64,000 nucleotides of DNA from Parasphingorhabdus flavimaris. Lineage in GTDB: Bacteria; Pseudomonadota; Alphaproteobacteria; Sphingomonadales; Sphingomonadaceae. Under the pieces are notes generated by a model. It was not told where the DNA came from and did not search any database. It worked only from the letters and a program-made list of their open reading frames with translations. The stretch covers positions 310,001 through 374,000 of the forward strand of contig NZ_JABWMH010000001.1 in NCBI RefSeq assembly GCF_013371215.1, given 5' to 3'. Each line of letters starts with the position of its first letter. Positions within the stretch are counted from its first letter, which is position 1. Made by a program: the position numbers and the translations under genes. Of this stretch, positions 16,745-26,007 are shown piece by piece.

Positions 16745-19700
16745 TATTTCAGAGCGGCTTTGGTTGCAGCGGAAGCCGCGTCGGTTCGGGCGGTCGCATC
16801 CTTATTGTCGGGCAGGAACGACCGGGCGCCGTCACCGATCAAGGCGAAGCCCGACCAGTAATAAGGATGCGATGTCAGCGGATCGTTCATCAATTCCAGT
16901 TGGGAATTTCTCAGCGCTCCAGTGATCGACCGGCCCCGCCCATCGCTGAACAATCCGTTTATCAGCCGTTCCGTTGCGCGGAAATCGTCCGGAGCAGGCC
17001 AGTGGCTGGCCAATACCGAACGTCCGCCCGCGCCGATGAAGGAGCGGACCAGGCCATCCAGCGCGGTGCCGCCGCCGCTGCTGACACCGGCTGCGCGGGT
17101 CGTCGCTATGCTCGCCTTGCCCGCTGTATCGCAGGCGGACAGAATGACGATATCGGCATCCAGTTTGAGATCGAAAATTTCGTCAAAGGCCAGAAGGCCG
17201 TCCGAACCGCTCTCGCCAAAGGAGGTCAACAGCGCAGGCTTGGCCGGACAGGACGGACTCGGCGCGGTGACCAGCCCGTGGGTTGCAAAATGCAGGATTC
17301 GAAAATCGCTGATATTATCCTTCGCCAGAATATCGGTGTCGGTGAAGGCAGGGCCGGTAATGATTTCGGAAGTTCCCGCGCCGACCTGGGACTGTGCTTC
17401 TTTGAGCTCGCTGTCGGATATCGGGCTGTTCCACTGGTTCAGCGGCCATTGGCATCGGTCATTCACGCCCTGAACGGCACCGCGAATACCGGCTATTTTG
17501 GTGCTGGCCAATATCGGTTCATTTCTGCCGAGTCCCAGATATTGCATGGACGCGGTGCTTTGGGGAGCCTGCCGGGCATCGGTAAAGGCTCTCGCCGATA
17601 CCGCGGTGCTGATATCGAGGTCGCGGCCCAGCCAATTCACTCCGGTAAAGTCGAAGAAATCGGAATCGAGTTCCTGGGTTCGGGCAAGATAGCGCTCGAC
17701 CGACGCGTCATCTGCAACCAGCAGGTTGATCGGCAAGCGGAGCATTGCCCCGTCGGGTTCAAATATCAGATGCTGCGTGGCTGCAAGCCGGTCCGAAACC
17801 GGTCCGAATAGACTGGAATATAAAGCCCGCGCTGCCTCGATGTCGAAGGCATAGGTGACATATTGTCCATTTTCGAAAACCGATATTGAATCGCGGATCG
17901 TGTCGACTTTCCGGTCGAGCATGTCTTCGTCAAGCGGCACCCGATAGGTCGTTGCTTCTGTCCGATCGGTATAGAAGATGAAAATGTCGCCGCTGACGAT
18001 CGCCATGCGCATATAGGCTTCGCCAGGCTGCATATTGGCGCGCAACTCGTCGAGGCCGAGAAAACGGTCGGCTACCGCACGATATTGCGGATATTCGGCA
18101 AGCCTGACCTGCGTCAGCTGCTGGCTTCTTTCCAGTTCTTCGATTTCGGCTGCAAGATCATTGGCCTGCATGCTGACCGAAGCGGATTGTTCCAATTTGC
18201 CCAAGGCCGAGAAACGCATCCGCAATCGCTCGATGCTTCGCGCCAGGTTGGTCGACTGGCGGAACAGGCGTGCGGCATCATCGGTACCCCCGCTCAGCTC
18301 GCGCGAGAGAACGGCCTGGGTTTCGGCGACACCCGGACGAACCAATATCTGAGAGGCCTTGAAAAACTGCTCTGTTGCCGTTTGATCGGCGGCCAGAAGC
18401 TTGAAATAAGGCGCAAGCTGGTTGGCCATGCCGGAAATCGCGCTTCTTTTGCCCAGAGAGCTGTCTATCACCTCGTCATACAGGCGGCGGGCCTCGCTCT
18501 CATTTCCGCGCCGCAGCAGGAAGGCCGCGAGCCGTGCCTTGGCACCATTGACCGCGCGCGTTTCCGGATATTGGATGGTCAGCAGATCGAGGCTGTCGCG
18601 GAGCAATTGTTCCGCTTCGCCCGATTGGCCATCGGCTTCGGCAATCAAGGCCAGTTCGGACAGCGTCTGGGCTCTCAGGCGGGTGATCGACGTGACGCGG
18701 CCATCGCGAACCGCGATGGCGCGATTATAGGCGGAGACCAGTGCATTGCGCGCTGCCTGGCGGTCGCCGTTGATTCTCTGGGCGGTGCCCAGAAGTTGCA
18801 ACGCCTGGGCATCGATGATCTCGGCGCGTTCCTGTTCGCTCAATTTCAGTTCGTCGACAAAACCGAGCAAGCTGCGGGTTCGCACACTGCCATTGATCCG
18901 GGAGGAAATCGGGGCGGTGATTTCCAGACTCTCGGTCATTCCGATCTGTTCGACCAGCCTGTTTTGCAGCGGGAGATTGATCCGTTCGATCGCCGCATCG
19001 AACCGGCCCTGATTGAGCAAATGGATCGCCTCGAAATTCCGCTGCAACCGTTCGGTCACAGGGTCGCTGCCTTCGCGGTCCCTCGCTTGTTCGAACAAAT
19101 TGTCCGCTTCGGCAAATTCACCGAGATTGGATTTCTGCAGGGCCCGGTTGATCAGATATTCGTCGGGGTTGATGTCTTCCCCTTCCATCCCCGATGTCCG
19201 CTGTTGCAGAGTCTCGAAAAAGGCTGCGGCTTCCGCATAGTCGCCGCTGAGGTTGCGGCGATAGCCTTCCGCCAGGGCCTGATCGGGCTTGAGCGTTGCG
19301 GCCTGGACCCGGGCAAAGGCGAAGGGGTCTTCGACCGATGTCGAGGCGACATCGATTTTGCCGTCGGCAATCGAATCCTGCAATATCGATTTGAGGGCTA
19401 GCAGTGTCGCACTGTCGTAGGCGGCCAGACCTTCCGCTACAAAGGAGGAACCGTCCTGCTGGCCCCGAAACACCGAATAGGCGACCGGTTCCGCCGCAAG
19501 ATGGCATGCGGTGTGACGGAAGGCTCCGACGGGCGCAGGGGCCGCATCGGCCTCGCAGGTCACGGGTTCGCTGCGATGCAGGGTGATGCGGTCGAGCAGA
19601 TTCTGCTCGGATGATCGGGATGAATAGACAAAGCCGACCGGTCTCGCGCTGTCGCGGCAAACCACGGCCCAGCTGCGATCGAACATATCGGCTTTTGCCT

Positions 19701-19863
19701 TGTTTTCGATGCTGCGGTCCTGCACCTGGCACAAGATGCCTTCGCTGCTTCCGATGGGGAAGCTGTCGCGTAATGAAACCGGCGTGCCTTGCGCAGAGGC
19801 GGTCGTCGGGCTTGCAAGCAAACCCAGTGCCAATGTCAATGTGCTAATCCCTGTCCGGCGCAC
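16744..19863 (-). CDS. Exported TPR-CHAT domain protein (caspase-fold peptidase-like)
   Basis: CHAT domains belong to the caspase/separase peptidase fold. Here the catalytic dyad is visible as LHFATHG (His862) and LSACDTA (Cys911), counted from the GTG start at 19863. In order the protein has a signal peptide (RRTGISTLTLALGLLASPTT, cleaved near ASAQG), an N-terminal region of unknown fold, helical TPR-like repeats (about 190-530), a coiled-coil stretch (about 540-620) and the CHAT domain (about 700-1030), ending near YYWSGFALIGDG. An upstream in-frame TTG at 19878 would add five residues, but the GTG has GGGAG six bases ahead and gives a cleaner signal peptide. The stop overlaps the cyclase start. 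A periplasmic peptidase acting on a partner of this operon, perhaps the adhesin, is an inference. Confidence 0.9.
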   Translation of the reverse strand: MRRTGISTLTLALGLLASPTTASAQGTPVSLRDSFPIGSSEGILCQVQDRSIENKAKADMFDRSWAVVCRDSARPVGFVYSSRSSEQNLLDRITLHRSEPVTCEADAAPAPVGAFRHTACHLAAEPVAYSVFRGQQDGSSFVAEGLAAYDSATLLALKSILQDSIADGKIDVASTSVEDPFAFARVQAATLKPDQALAEGYRRNLSGDYAEAAAFFETLQQRTSGMEGEDINPDEYLINRALQKSNLGEFAEADNLFEQARDREGSDPVTERLQRNFEAIHLLNQGRFDAAIERINLPLQNRLVEQIGMTESLEITAPISSRINGSVRTRSLLGFVDELKLSEQERAEIIDAQALQLLGTAQRINGDRQAARNALVSAYNRAIAVRDGRVTSITRLRAQTLSELALIAEADGQSGEAEQLLRDSLDLLTIQYPETRAVNGAKARLAAFLLRRGNESEARRLYDEVIDSSLGKRSAISGMANQLAPYFKLLAADQTATEQFFKASQILVRPGVAETQAVLSRELSGGTDDAARLFRQSTNLARSIERLRMRFSALGKLEQSASVSMQANDLAAEIEELERSQQLTQVRLAEYPQYRAVADRFLGLDELRANMQPGEAYMRMAIVSGDIFIFYTDRTEATTYRVPLDEDMLDRKVDTIRDSISVFENGQYVTYAFDIEAARALYSSLFGPVSDRLAATQHLIFEPDGAMLRLPINLLVADDASVERYLARTQELDSDFFDFTGVNWLGRDLDISTAVSARAFTDARQAPQSTASMQYLGLGRNEPILASTKIAGIRGAVQGVNDRCQWPLNQWNSPISDSELKEAQSQVGAGTSEIITGPAFTDTDILAKDNISDFRILHFATHGLVTAPSPSCPAKPALLTSFGESGSDGLLAFDEIFDLKLDADIVILSACDTAGKASIATTRAAGVSSGGGTALDGLVRSFIGAGGRSVLASHWPAPDDFRATERLINGLFSDGRGRSITGALRNSQLELMNDPLTSHPYYWSGFALIGDGARSFLPDNKDATARTDAASAATKAALK

Positions 19864-19983
19864 GATATTCTCCCACAATTGTAATATATTGCGGAGCCCC
19901 CTCAGACTCCGGCAATGACGATTGCGACCCAGAATAATCTTGTGGCTACAACAGTTAGCGGCCGAATTCGAGTCTCGGATAGG

Positions 19984-20025
19984 AATTTATCGACTTTCCG
20001 CGCTGATTAGGTGATTATTGTCACA
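19984..20025 (-). promoter_or_regulatory. CRP/FNR-type palindrome with class II-like -10 upstream of the CHAT operon
   Basis: On the minus strand 20025-20010 reads TGTGA-CAATAA-TCACC, one base from the CRP half-site consensus TGTGA-N6-TCACA. A -10-like TAAATT (19989-19984) is centred about 32 bases downstream of the dyad, the spacing expected when CRP sits at -41.5. The site lies about 147-162 bases ahead of the CHAT gene start and in the 212-base gap between that gene and the nitroreductase 3' end. Binding by a cAMP receptor protein is inferred, not shown. Confidence 0.55.
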
Positions 20026-20075
20026 ATGCGGGACGTTTTTTCAGGAAATATCCCGAAAATCAAAAGCTTCGCTGG

Positions 20076-20747
20076 TTAAAAGCCGCGAAACCCTATTGCG
20101 TCGCCAAGGGCGACCCGGGGGACCTCGAAATTGTTGATCGGGGCATCCGAATCGCGATAGCCGATGGCCATTCCGCAAAAGAAGATATGGTCGTCATCAA
20201 TGCCGAGCAATTCGCGCATATAGGTTCCGTACATTGCCCAGATTTCCTGCGAGCAACTGTCGAGGCCCTCTTCGCGCAGCAGCAGCATCACGGTTTGCAG
20301 CCACATGCCCATGTCCGACCATTGCGGCGGACCCATATATTTTTTTGTATAGGTGAACAATTGCACCGGAGCGCCGAAGCTGTCCCAGTTTTTTGCCATT
20401 TGCGCGATGCGTCCGGCAGAATCGCCGCGTTCCAGGCCGACGGCGTCGAACATGCCCTTGCCGACCGCGCGGCGCTGTTCTTCATAGCGGCCGTCGATAT
20501 CCTTGGGGTAGATCGCATATTCCATGCCTTCGCCCATCGGCGCGGCCTTGGCCTTTTCCTTGATCTTCGCGGTAATGTCCTTGAGCGCATCGCCACCGAC
20601 GACCACCGCGCTCCAGGGCTGTGTGTTGCCGCCGGAGGGGGAGCGCTGAGCGGTGGTGAGGATTTTTTCGAGGACGGCCTTGTCGACCGGTTTGTCGAGA
20701 AACTGGCGTACGGAGCGGCGGGAGGTGACGGCTTCGGTTACGTTCAT
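20076..20747 (-). CDS. Nitroreductase family flavoprotein
   Basis: The 223-residue protein shows the FMN-binding start of nitroreductases, with VTSRRSVRQFLDKPVD near residue 8 and RSPSGGNTQPW near 36-46, and the C-terminal part with GMAIGYRDSDAPINNF. The family uses FMN and NAD(P)H to reduce nitroaromatics, quinones or enones in the cytoplasm; the substrate here is unknown. It starts four bases after the cobT stop on the same strand, so it is probably the last gene of a cobT transcript, though no functional link is obvious. The 212 bases downstream hold the promoter region of the CHAT operon. Confidence 0.93.
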   Translation of the reverse strand: MNVTEAVTSRRSVRQFLDKPVDKAVLEKILTTAQRSPSGGNTQPWSAVVVGGDALKDITAKIKEKAKAAPMGEGMEYAIYPKDIDGRYEEQRRAVGKGMFDAVGLERGDSAGRIAQMAKNWDSFGAPVQLFTYTKKYMGPPQWSDMGMWLQTVMLLLREEGLDSCSQEIWAMYGTYMRELLGIDDDHIFFCGMAIGYRDSDAPINNFEVPRVALGDAIGFRGF

Positions 20748-20751
20748 TCAC

Positions 20752-22575
20752 TCAATCCTCATCAAATAATCCGGCCAGCTGCTCGACCATTGTGCCGCCG
20801 AGTTGCTCGGCGTCCATGATCGTTACGGCTTTCTTGTAATAGCGGGTCACGTCATGGCCGATGCCGATCGCGACCAGTTGCACCGGCGAGCGGCTTTCGA
20901 TCCATTCGATCACCTTGCGCAGGTGGTTTTCCAGATAGGCGCCGTGGTTGACGGACAAGGTGCTGTCGTCGACCGGCGCACCATCGGAAATCACCATCAG
21001 GATGCGGCGTTCTTCGGGGCGGGCGATCAGCCGGCTGTGGGCCCAGAGCAGGGCCTCGCCATCGATATTTTCCTTGAGCAGGCCTTCGCGCATCATCAGG
21101 CCGAGATTTTTCCGGGCGTGGCGCCAGGGCTCGTCGGCTTTCTTGTAGACGATGTGGCGCAGGTCGTTGAGCCGTCCGGGATTGATCGGGCGATCCGCAG
21201 CGAGCCAGTCTTCGCGGGTTTGGCCACCCTTCCAGGCGCGGGTGGTGAAACCGAGAATCTCGGTTTTGACGCCGCAGCGCTCGAGCGTGCGCGCCATGAT
21301 GTCTGCGGATATGGCAGCGATCGAAATCGGCCGGCCGCGCATCGATCCGCTGTTGTCGATCAGCAGGGTCACGACCGTGTCGCGGAAATCGGTCTCGCGC
21401 TCGATCTTGTAGGACAGGCTGTGCGAGGGATTGCTGACGACGCGGGCGAGGCGGGCGGCATCGAGCATGCCTTCTTCCTGATCGAAATCCCAGCTGCGGT
21501 TCTGCTGCGCCATCAGGCGGCGTTGCAGGCGATTGGCAAGCTTGGTCACCGCGCCCTGCAAATTGGTCAGTTGCTGGTCGAGGAACATGCGAAGCCGGGT
21601 CAGTTCCTCCTCGTCGCAAAGCTCGGTGGCGCTGACGACCTCGTCATATTTTTCGGTCCACGGCGCATAGTTGAAGCCGGGGGGCAGGTCGGACATCGCT
21701 CTGTTGGGGCGGACGGGCATCATGCCCTCGTCGCCGGCATCTCCCATTTCTTCCTCGGCGCCTTCTTCCAGCTCCTCGGCATTCTGGTCGCTTTCGCCGT
21801 CCTGGCTATCATCGTCCGATGGCTCCGAACGCATTTCGGACTCGCCCTGATCGCCGGTTGCTTCTTCTTCGGCGCCGTCATCGGTGCTGTCGTCGTTGTC
21901 TTCGTCGCTCTCGTCGTCGTCGCTGTCTTCCGCTTCGGACTGTTCGTCGCTTTTGATGAGGTCGAGATGCTGAAGCAACTGCGTCGACAATTTGGCGAAA
22001 CTATTCTGGTCGTCGAGTGTCAGGTTGAGTCCGTCGAGATCGGCGCCTGCGCTTTCCTCGATCCACTCGCGCAGCATGTCGAGGCCCTTTATCGTGCCTT
22101 GCGGCGGGGCCTGTCCGGTCAGTTTTTCGCGGGCCAGCAGGGCAAGAGCCGTGGAAATCGGGACTTCATCGCGATTCTGGGCCCGTGCAATCGGGTCGGA
22201 GCGCATCCGCATTTCGAGCGCTGCGTTCAGATTGCTCTTTGCTCCGGCCATCACCCGCGAACCCAGCGCGTCGGTACGAACCTGCTCGAGTGCATCGAAA
22301 CAGGCGCGGGCGATCGCTTCCTGTGGTGCATTCTTGCGATGGAGGGCTTCGTTGTGGTGCCGCAATTTCAGTGAGAAACTGTCGGCGAATCCCCGCGCTT
22401 CGGCAACTTGGGCGGGTGGCAGGTCGCGCGCCGGCATCGGCACCTTGAGATGTTCGCCCGCCTGCGACGGCGCTTCGGCGGTATAGGCGAGCTCGACATC
22501 CGGTACTTGCGCAATCGCGCGGGCCGTGCCGCCGAGCACGTCTTTCAGGTCATCAAGTTTGGAACGATCAGCCAT
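20752..22575 (-). CDS. cobT: Cobaltochelatase subunit CobT
   Basis: CobT works with the AAA+ ATPase CobS as the motor half of the aerobic cobaltochelatase that, with CobN, inserts Co2+ into hydrogenobyrinic acid a,c-diamide. The 607-residue protein has an alpha-helical N-terminal half, a very acidic linker (Asp/Glu/Ser-rich, about 215-290) typical of CobT, and a C-terminal von Willebrand A domain with the metal-dependent adhesion site as DNSGSMRG near residue 400. cobS is at 26136-27128 on the same strand, separated from cobT by a penicillin-binding protein, a small membrane protein and a toxin-antitoxin module. No cobN is visible. The start ATG at 22575 gives MADRSKLDD. Confidence 0.95.
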   Translation of the reverse strand: MADRSKLDDLKDVLGGTARAIAQVPDVELAYTAEAPSQAGEHLKVPMPARDLPPAQVAEARGFADSFSLKLRHHNEALHRKNAPQEAIARACFDALEQVRTDALGSRVMAGAKSNLNAALEMRMRSDPIARAQNRDEVPISTALALLAREKLTGQAPPQGTIKGLDMLREWIEESAGADLDGLNLTLDDQNSFAKLSTQLLQHLDLIKSDEQSEAEDSDDDESDEDNDDSTDDGAEEEATGDQGESEMRSEPSDDDSQDGESDQNAEELEEGAEEEMGDAGDEGMMPVRPNRAMSDLPPGFNYAPWTEKYDEVVSATELCDEEELTRLRMFLDQQLTNLQGAVTKLANRLQRRLMAQQNRSWDFDQEEGMLDAARLARVVSNPSHSLSYKIERETDFRDTVVTLLIDNSGSMRGRPISIAAISADIMARTLERCGVKTEILGFTTRAWKGGQTREDWLAADRPINPGRLNDLRHIVYKKADEPWRHARKNLGLMMREGLLKENIDGEALLWAHSRLIARPEERRILMVISDGAPVDDSTLSVNHGAYLENHLRKVIEWIESRSPVQLVAIGIGHDVTRYYKKAVTIMDAEQLGGTMVEQLAGLFDED

Positions 22576-22656
22576 AGAAGCCGACAGCTTTAAGCGGAAA
22601 GGGCAGGGGATTCATAGGGCTAATTTTCAGCTTTATTGTCAGGAGCGGCAATCGGC

Positions 22657-24774
22657 TCAGCGATCGGCTTCCGCCGGATTCTCCTCCCGCCGCCGTTCGA
22701 TCGCCACGCCGTCGCCGTCAATTCTCAAATCAACCGGTACGCCGCCGATTTCCGTCCCGACCCGCACCCCGGAATCGCCGTTGATCCTGACTTCGGTGTC
22801 CCCCACGTTCACAGGAATATCGGGAATCTCCGGCAGATCGAGTGGAACGACCGGACCTTCAGGGTCAGGCCTGACAACCGGTTTCCTGCTGCTGGCAGGC
22901 TTCCTGGCCTGCACCGCCTGCTGCATGAAGTCTTTCCATATCCGTGCTGGCGTGCTGCCGCCGCTGATGCCCTTCAGCGGTGTATTGTCATCATTGCCGA
23001 TCCAGACACCGACCACCAGCCGGTCGTCACCGTCGCCGGCATAGCCGACAAACAGGGCGTCGCGGTTGTTCTGGCTGGTGCCGGTCTTGCCAAAATTGGG
23101 TATCGACAGCATCGCCCGCCGTCCGGTGCCCTCGTTGACCGCAGACCGCAGCAGCTTTTCCATATCGGCATGGGTGTCGGCCTTGTAGCGTCCGGGCCAG
23201 TCGAACAGCCATTCGGCCCAGGTCTGTTCGTCTTTCTTGAAAGCATAAGGTTCGACCGGCCATCGGTTTCCTGCCACTCCGGCATAAGCGGCGGTCAGTT
23301 CCATCAGGGTCATCGTCGAGGTGCCGAGCGCCAGGCTGGGGTCATCCTCGGCCAGCGGCGACTTGATCCCCAGATTGCGGGCCTCGCGGATCACCGCCCG
23401 GTCGCCCACTTGCCCGAACAGGCGCACCGCCGCGACATTGCTGGACCGAGCGAACGCGTCTTTCAGACTGATCTCGCCGCGATATCTCTCGCCGGCGTTT
23501 TTGGGCAGATAGCCGCCTTTGGTAATCGGGCTGTCGTCGACCTTGTCGTCCGGGTCCATTCCCGAACGCAGCGCGGCCAGCCAGACGAACAGCTTGAAGG
23601 TAGAGCCGGGCTGCCGTTTTGCCTGGGTGACGCGGTTGAAGGCCGACTTTGCATAGTCCCTGCCGCCGATCATCGCGACGATTTCGCCGTCCGGTCGCAT
23701 CGCCACCAGAGCGACCTGGGCCTGGCCGAGCGGCGCGCTGGCGATGGCGCGGCGGGCAATTTCCTGCAGCCGCGAATCGAGCGTGGTGGTCAGGGTCAGG
23801 CTTTCATAGCTCAGATCGGTCAATGCCCGCGCTTGCGGCATCGCCCAGTCGGCAAAATAGGTGCCGGTGGGCAGGGCGTTTTTGGCCCGGACATCGAGCC
23901 GCGGCGTGCCCAGTCTATCGGCTTCATCCTGCGTCAGATAACCGGCATTGACCATCGCGGATTTGACGAGCCTGGCGCGTTTTGCTGCCAGATCGGGGTT
24001 GCGGGTCGGCGCGAGGCGGGACGGCGCTTGCACCAGGCCTGCGAGCATGATTGCCTGTTCCAGATCAAGATTTTCCGGCTGACGATAATAATAATGGAGC
24101 GATGCAGCGCGCAATCCGTAGACATTGTCGCCGAAATAGACGTTGGAAAGATAGCGCTCGAATATCTCGTCCTTGGTCAGCCATGCCTCGAGCCAGAAGG
24201 AGATCAGCATCTCGCGCGCCTTGCGGGTCAGGCTGCGTTCGGGGGTGAGAAATGTTGTTTTCGCGAGCTGCTGGGTGATCGTACTGCCGCCCTGCATCAT
24301 CCCGCTGCCAGACATGTTGCTCCACAGCGCCCGCGCCAGCCCCCGCGGATCGATGCCCCAGTGCGAATAGAAGCGCCGGTCCTCGATCGCCATGAAGGCT
24401 TCCGTCACATGGTCGGGCAGTTTCGCGACCTCGACGGGATCATCGACCACCGCACCGTTGCGCGCGAACGGCTGGCCGTCGGTTGTCAGCAGCGTGATTT
24501 GCGGCGGTACAATCGGTTGCAGGGATTTGGACAGAGGCGCGGTGATCGCCAGATAGGCGACCAGCAGGATGAAGACGAACAGGGCTGCGGCTGCTCCGCG
24601 ACTGAACCACCACCATTTGCCGCGCGGCTTTTTGAGCGGCGCAATCGGCTCGTCGATCCGTGGCGGGATGGCATCGCCATAAGGCTCGTAAAATACCGTG
24701 TCGGCCTTTGGCTTGCTTCGCAACGGCCAGAACCAGCGCCGTTTGCCAGAAGAATCAGGGGTGCGCTCAAGCAT
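22657..24774 (-). CDS. Class A penicillin-binding protein (PBP1A type)
   Basis: This is a bifunctional peptidoglycan glycosyltransferase and transpeptidase anchored in the inner membrane. A cytoplasmic N-terminus with a Trp/Lys/Arg-rich stretch precedes one transmembrane helix (about residues 60-82). The glycosyltransferase domain has the catalytic Glu in AIEDRRFYSHWG and the motif GGSTITQQLAK. The penicillin-binding domain shows SxxK as GSTFK, SxN as RSSNVAA, and KTGT as GKTGTSQNN. The tail after the transpeptidase is Pro/Asp-rich (about 70 residues). An in-frame TTG at 24795 would extend it by seven residues, but I use the ATG at 24774. It sits 81 bases upstream of cobT on the same strand; the function is unrelated. 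Confidence 0.94.
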   Translation of the reverse strand: MLERTPDSSGKRRWFWPLRSKPKADTVFYEPYGDAIPPRIDEPIAPLKKPRGKWWWFSRGAAAALFVFILLVAYLAITAPLSKSLQPIVPPQITLLTTDGQPFARNGAVVDDPVEVAKLPDHVTEAFMAIEDRRFYSHWGIDPRGLARALWSNMSGSGMMQGGSTITQQLAKTTFLTPERSLTRKAREMLISFWLEAWLTKDEIFERYLSNVYFGDNVYGLRAASLHYYYRQPENLDLEQAIMLAGLVQAPSRLAPTRNPDLAAKRARLVKSAMVNAGYLTQDEADRLGTPRLDVRAKNALPTGTYFADWAMPQARALTDLSYESLTLTTTLDSRLQEIARRAIASAPLGQAQVALVAMRPDGEIVAMIGGRDYAKSAFNRVTQAKRQPGSTFKLFVWLAALRSGMDPDDKVDDSPITKGGYLPKNAGERYRGEISLKDAFARSSNVAAVRLFGQVGDRAVIREARNLGIKSPLAEDDPSLALGTSTMTLMELTAAYAGVAGNRWPVEPYAFKKDEQTWAEWLFDWPGRYKADTHADMEKLLRSAVNEGTGRRAMLSIPNFGKTGTSQNNRDALFVGYAGDGDDRLVVGVWIGNDDNTPLKGISGGSTPARIWKDFMQQAVQARKPASSRKPVVRPDPEGPVVPLDLPEIPDIPVNVGDTEVRINGDSGVRVGTEIGGVPVDLRIDGDGVAIERRREENPAEADR

Positions 24775-24849
24775 ATGCAAGCTGTGTTGCCACAATAATA
24801 CGCCATTGGCGAGAAAGAAGTTTGGAAAGCATGAATGATTTGCTAGTCA

Positions 24850-25272
24850 ATGGGCAAAACTCGAGAATGGATGATGCTAGGGAAATTGTTGAAAATCGGA
24901 AATCCGTTTAGACTGACCCAGCGCGAATATGAAGCGACGATCAACGCGCTGAACATTTTCTTTGGCGCGATTATCGGTGTCAGCCTGGGCAATATCACCG
25001 AAATCCCGATGGATGACTATGTGATTCTGCTGATCATCATTTCGGCGCTGGTGAGCAGCATCCTCCTCGTGACCTATACCCATAGAAGAATCTGGAACAG
25101 CGTCATGCTGACGGGAGTATTGCTGGCAGCCTGGTATGCTGAAAGCGACAGCAGCGGCGGTATCATCGATTTCCCCGAGCGCGTTTTACCGACGCTAACC
25201 GTGTGGGGGGTGTTGGCCGTGATAACCGAATTTTCGGATCGTGCAGACGATCCCCGATCCGGACAAAGCTGA
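24850..25272 (+). CDS. Small integral membrane protein of unknown function
   Basis: About 140 residues with three hydrophobic helices: ALNIFFGAIIGVSLGNI, DYVILLIIISALVSSILLV, and a third near SVMLTGVLLAAWY, with a possible fourth at TLTVWGVLAVI. I recognise no named family. The ATG at 24850 has no strong ribosome-binding site; ATGs at 24871 and 24874 are alternatives with a GAG upstream. It is transcribed divergently from the penicillin-binding protein gene and convergently to the Doc toxin gene. The copy of the cobS 3' end begins 12 bases after its stop. Confidence 0.7.
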   Translation: MGKTREWMMLGKLLKIGNPFRLTQREYEATINALNIFFGAIIGVSLGNITEIPMDDYVILLIIISALVSSILLVTYTHRRIWNSVMLTGVLLAAWYAESDSSGGIIDFPERVLPTLTVWGVLAVITEFSDRADDPRSGQS

Positions 25273-25284
25273 AACCTGTCTAAG

Positions 25285-25304
25285 CGCCCATCACGCTTTC
25301 CGGC
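25285..25304. repeat. 20-bp direct repeat, copy 1: duplicate of the cobS 3' end
   Basis: The 20 bases are identical to 26141-26160, which encode the last residues of CobS (ESVMGG) on the minus strand. The bases next to the repeat read CTAAG here and CTAGC at the cobS copy, so this copy also encodes an in-frame ESVMGA-stop. Together the two copies bracket the AbrB/Doc module, as expected of an insertion that regenerated the cobS terminus. Confidence 0.9.
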
Positions 25305-25360
25305 CAGCGGGCAGTATTAGCGTGACCGCATTTCAGCGGAATATGTTGTCGGAATAACTG

Positions 25361-25759
25361 TCAATCATGCCTGATATGGTCACGAAACCATTTGGCCAGT
25401 TCTTCTTCGGCAAGTTCGCCCGCTGCGAGGGTCTGGACCGTCTCGATTGCCTCTTCCCTTTCAAAAACCAGCTGGCAGTCATTCAGCACCAGAAAAGCGC
25501 GCGCCAGTACCCAGGCAGTGCGCTTGTTGCCATCGGTAAACGGATGATTGCGGGCAACACCAAAAGCGTAAGCCGCAGCCAAGGCACACAGATCATCCTC
25601 GCCATAACCCCATGTGTTGACCGGTTTTGCGAGGGCGGACTCGAGTAGGCCGTGATCACGAATACCGGATGGCCCGCCATGCTCGGCAAGCTGGCGGTCG
25701 TGGATGGCAAGAGCAATTTCGGCATCCAGCCAAATTGGCTCGATACGGCCGTCGGTCAT
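25361..25759 (-). CDS. Death-on-curing (Doc/Fic) family toxin
   Basis: The 132-residue protein has the Fic core motif as HPFTDGNKRTAW near residue 70, in the short single-domain form of Doc toxins. Doc of phage P1 phosphorylates EF-Tu; other Fic proteins AMPylate targets. Which reaction this one carries out is not clear: HPFTDGNKR retains the D-G-N of AMPylating Fic proteins, while the size and gene pairing are Doc-like. Its ATG overlaps the antitoxin stop by four bases (ATGA), the usual toxin-antitoxin coupling. It lies inside the interval bracketed by the cobS-end repeats. Confidence 0.88.
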   Translation of the reverse strand: MTDGRIEPIWLDAEIALAIHDRQLAEHGGPSGIRDHGLLESALAKPVNTWGYGEDDLCALAAAYAFGVARNHPFTDGNKRTAWVLARAFLVLNDCQLVFEREEAIETVQTLAAGELAEEELAKWFRDHIRHD

Positions 25760-26007
25760 TTTGCCAAGACGCGAAGGATGTCACGATCTTCGCGCATCAC
25801 ACCTTCGGCAGCAGCCATTTTTTTCTGGAAATCAGGGTCGATTGCGGTCAGCCTGACCCCATCAGGAGATTCACTCAGATAGACGGTATCACCCTGTGAT
25901 ACCCGCAGCTTTTCGAGCAAATCCTTGGGTAGGATTACACCAGTGGAGTTGCCGATTTTAACCAGCTTGAGCGCATGGCCAGCGGGGATAGGAGTTATCT
26001 TGTTCAT
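25756..26007 (-). CDS. AbrB/MazE-type antitoxin of the Doc module
   Basis: This 83-residue protein has a SpoVT/AbrB-like DNA-binding domain, with ALKLVKIGNSTGVILPKDLL near the N-terminus followed by RVSQGDTVYLSE, and a C-terminal helix suited to binding the toxin. I choose the ATG at 26007, not the upstream ATG at 26049, for two reasons. The domain starts right after MNKITPIPAG, and the apparent promoter (-35 TTGCCT, -10 TATAAC) lies downstream of the 26049 codon. The gene would then be translated from a leaderless message. It overlaps the toxin gene by four bases. Autorepression by antitoxin or complex is typical of such modules and fits the inverted repeat at its start. Confidence 0.88.
   Translation of the reverse strand: MNKITPIPAGHALKLVKIGNSTGVILPKDLLEKLRVSQGDTVYLSESPDGVRLTAIDPDFQKKMAAAEGVMREDRDILRVLAK

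Noticed and set aside
19864-19878. TTG start of the CHAT gene
   Set aside because: The GTG at 19863 has a well-placed GGGAG and gives a cleaner signal peptide.
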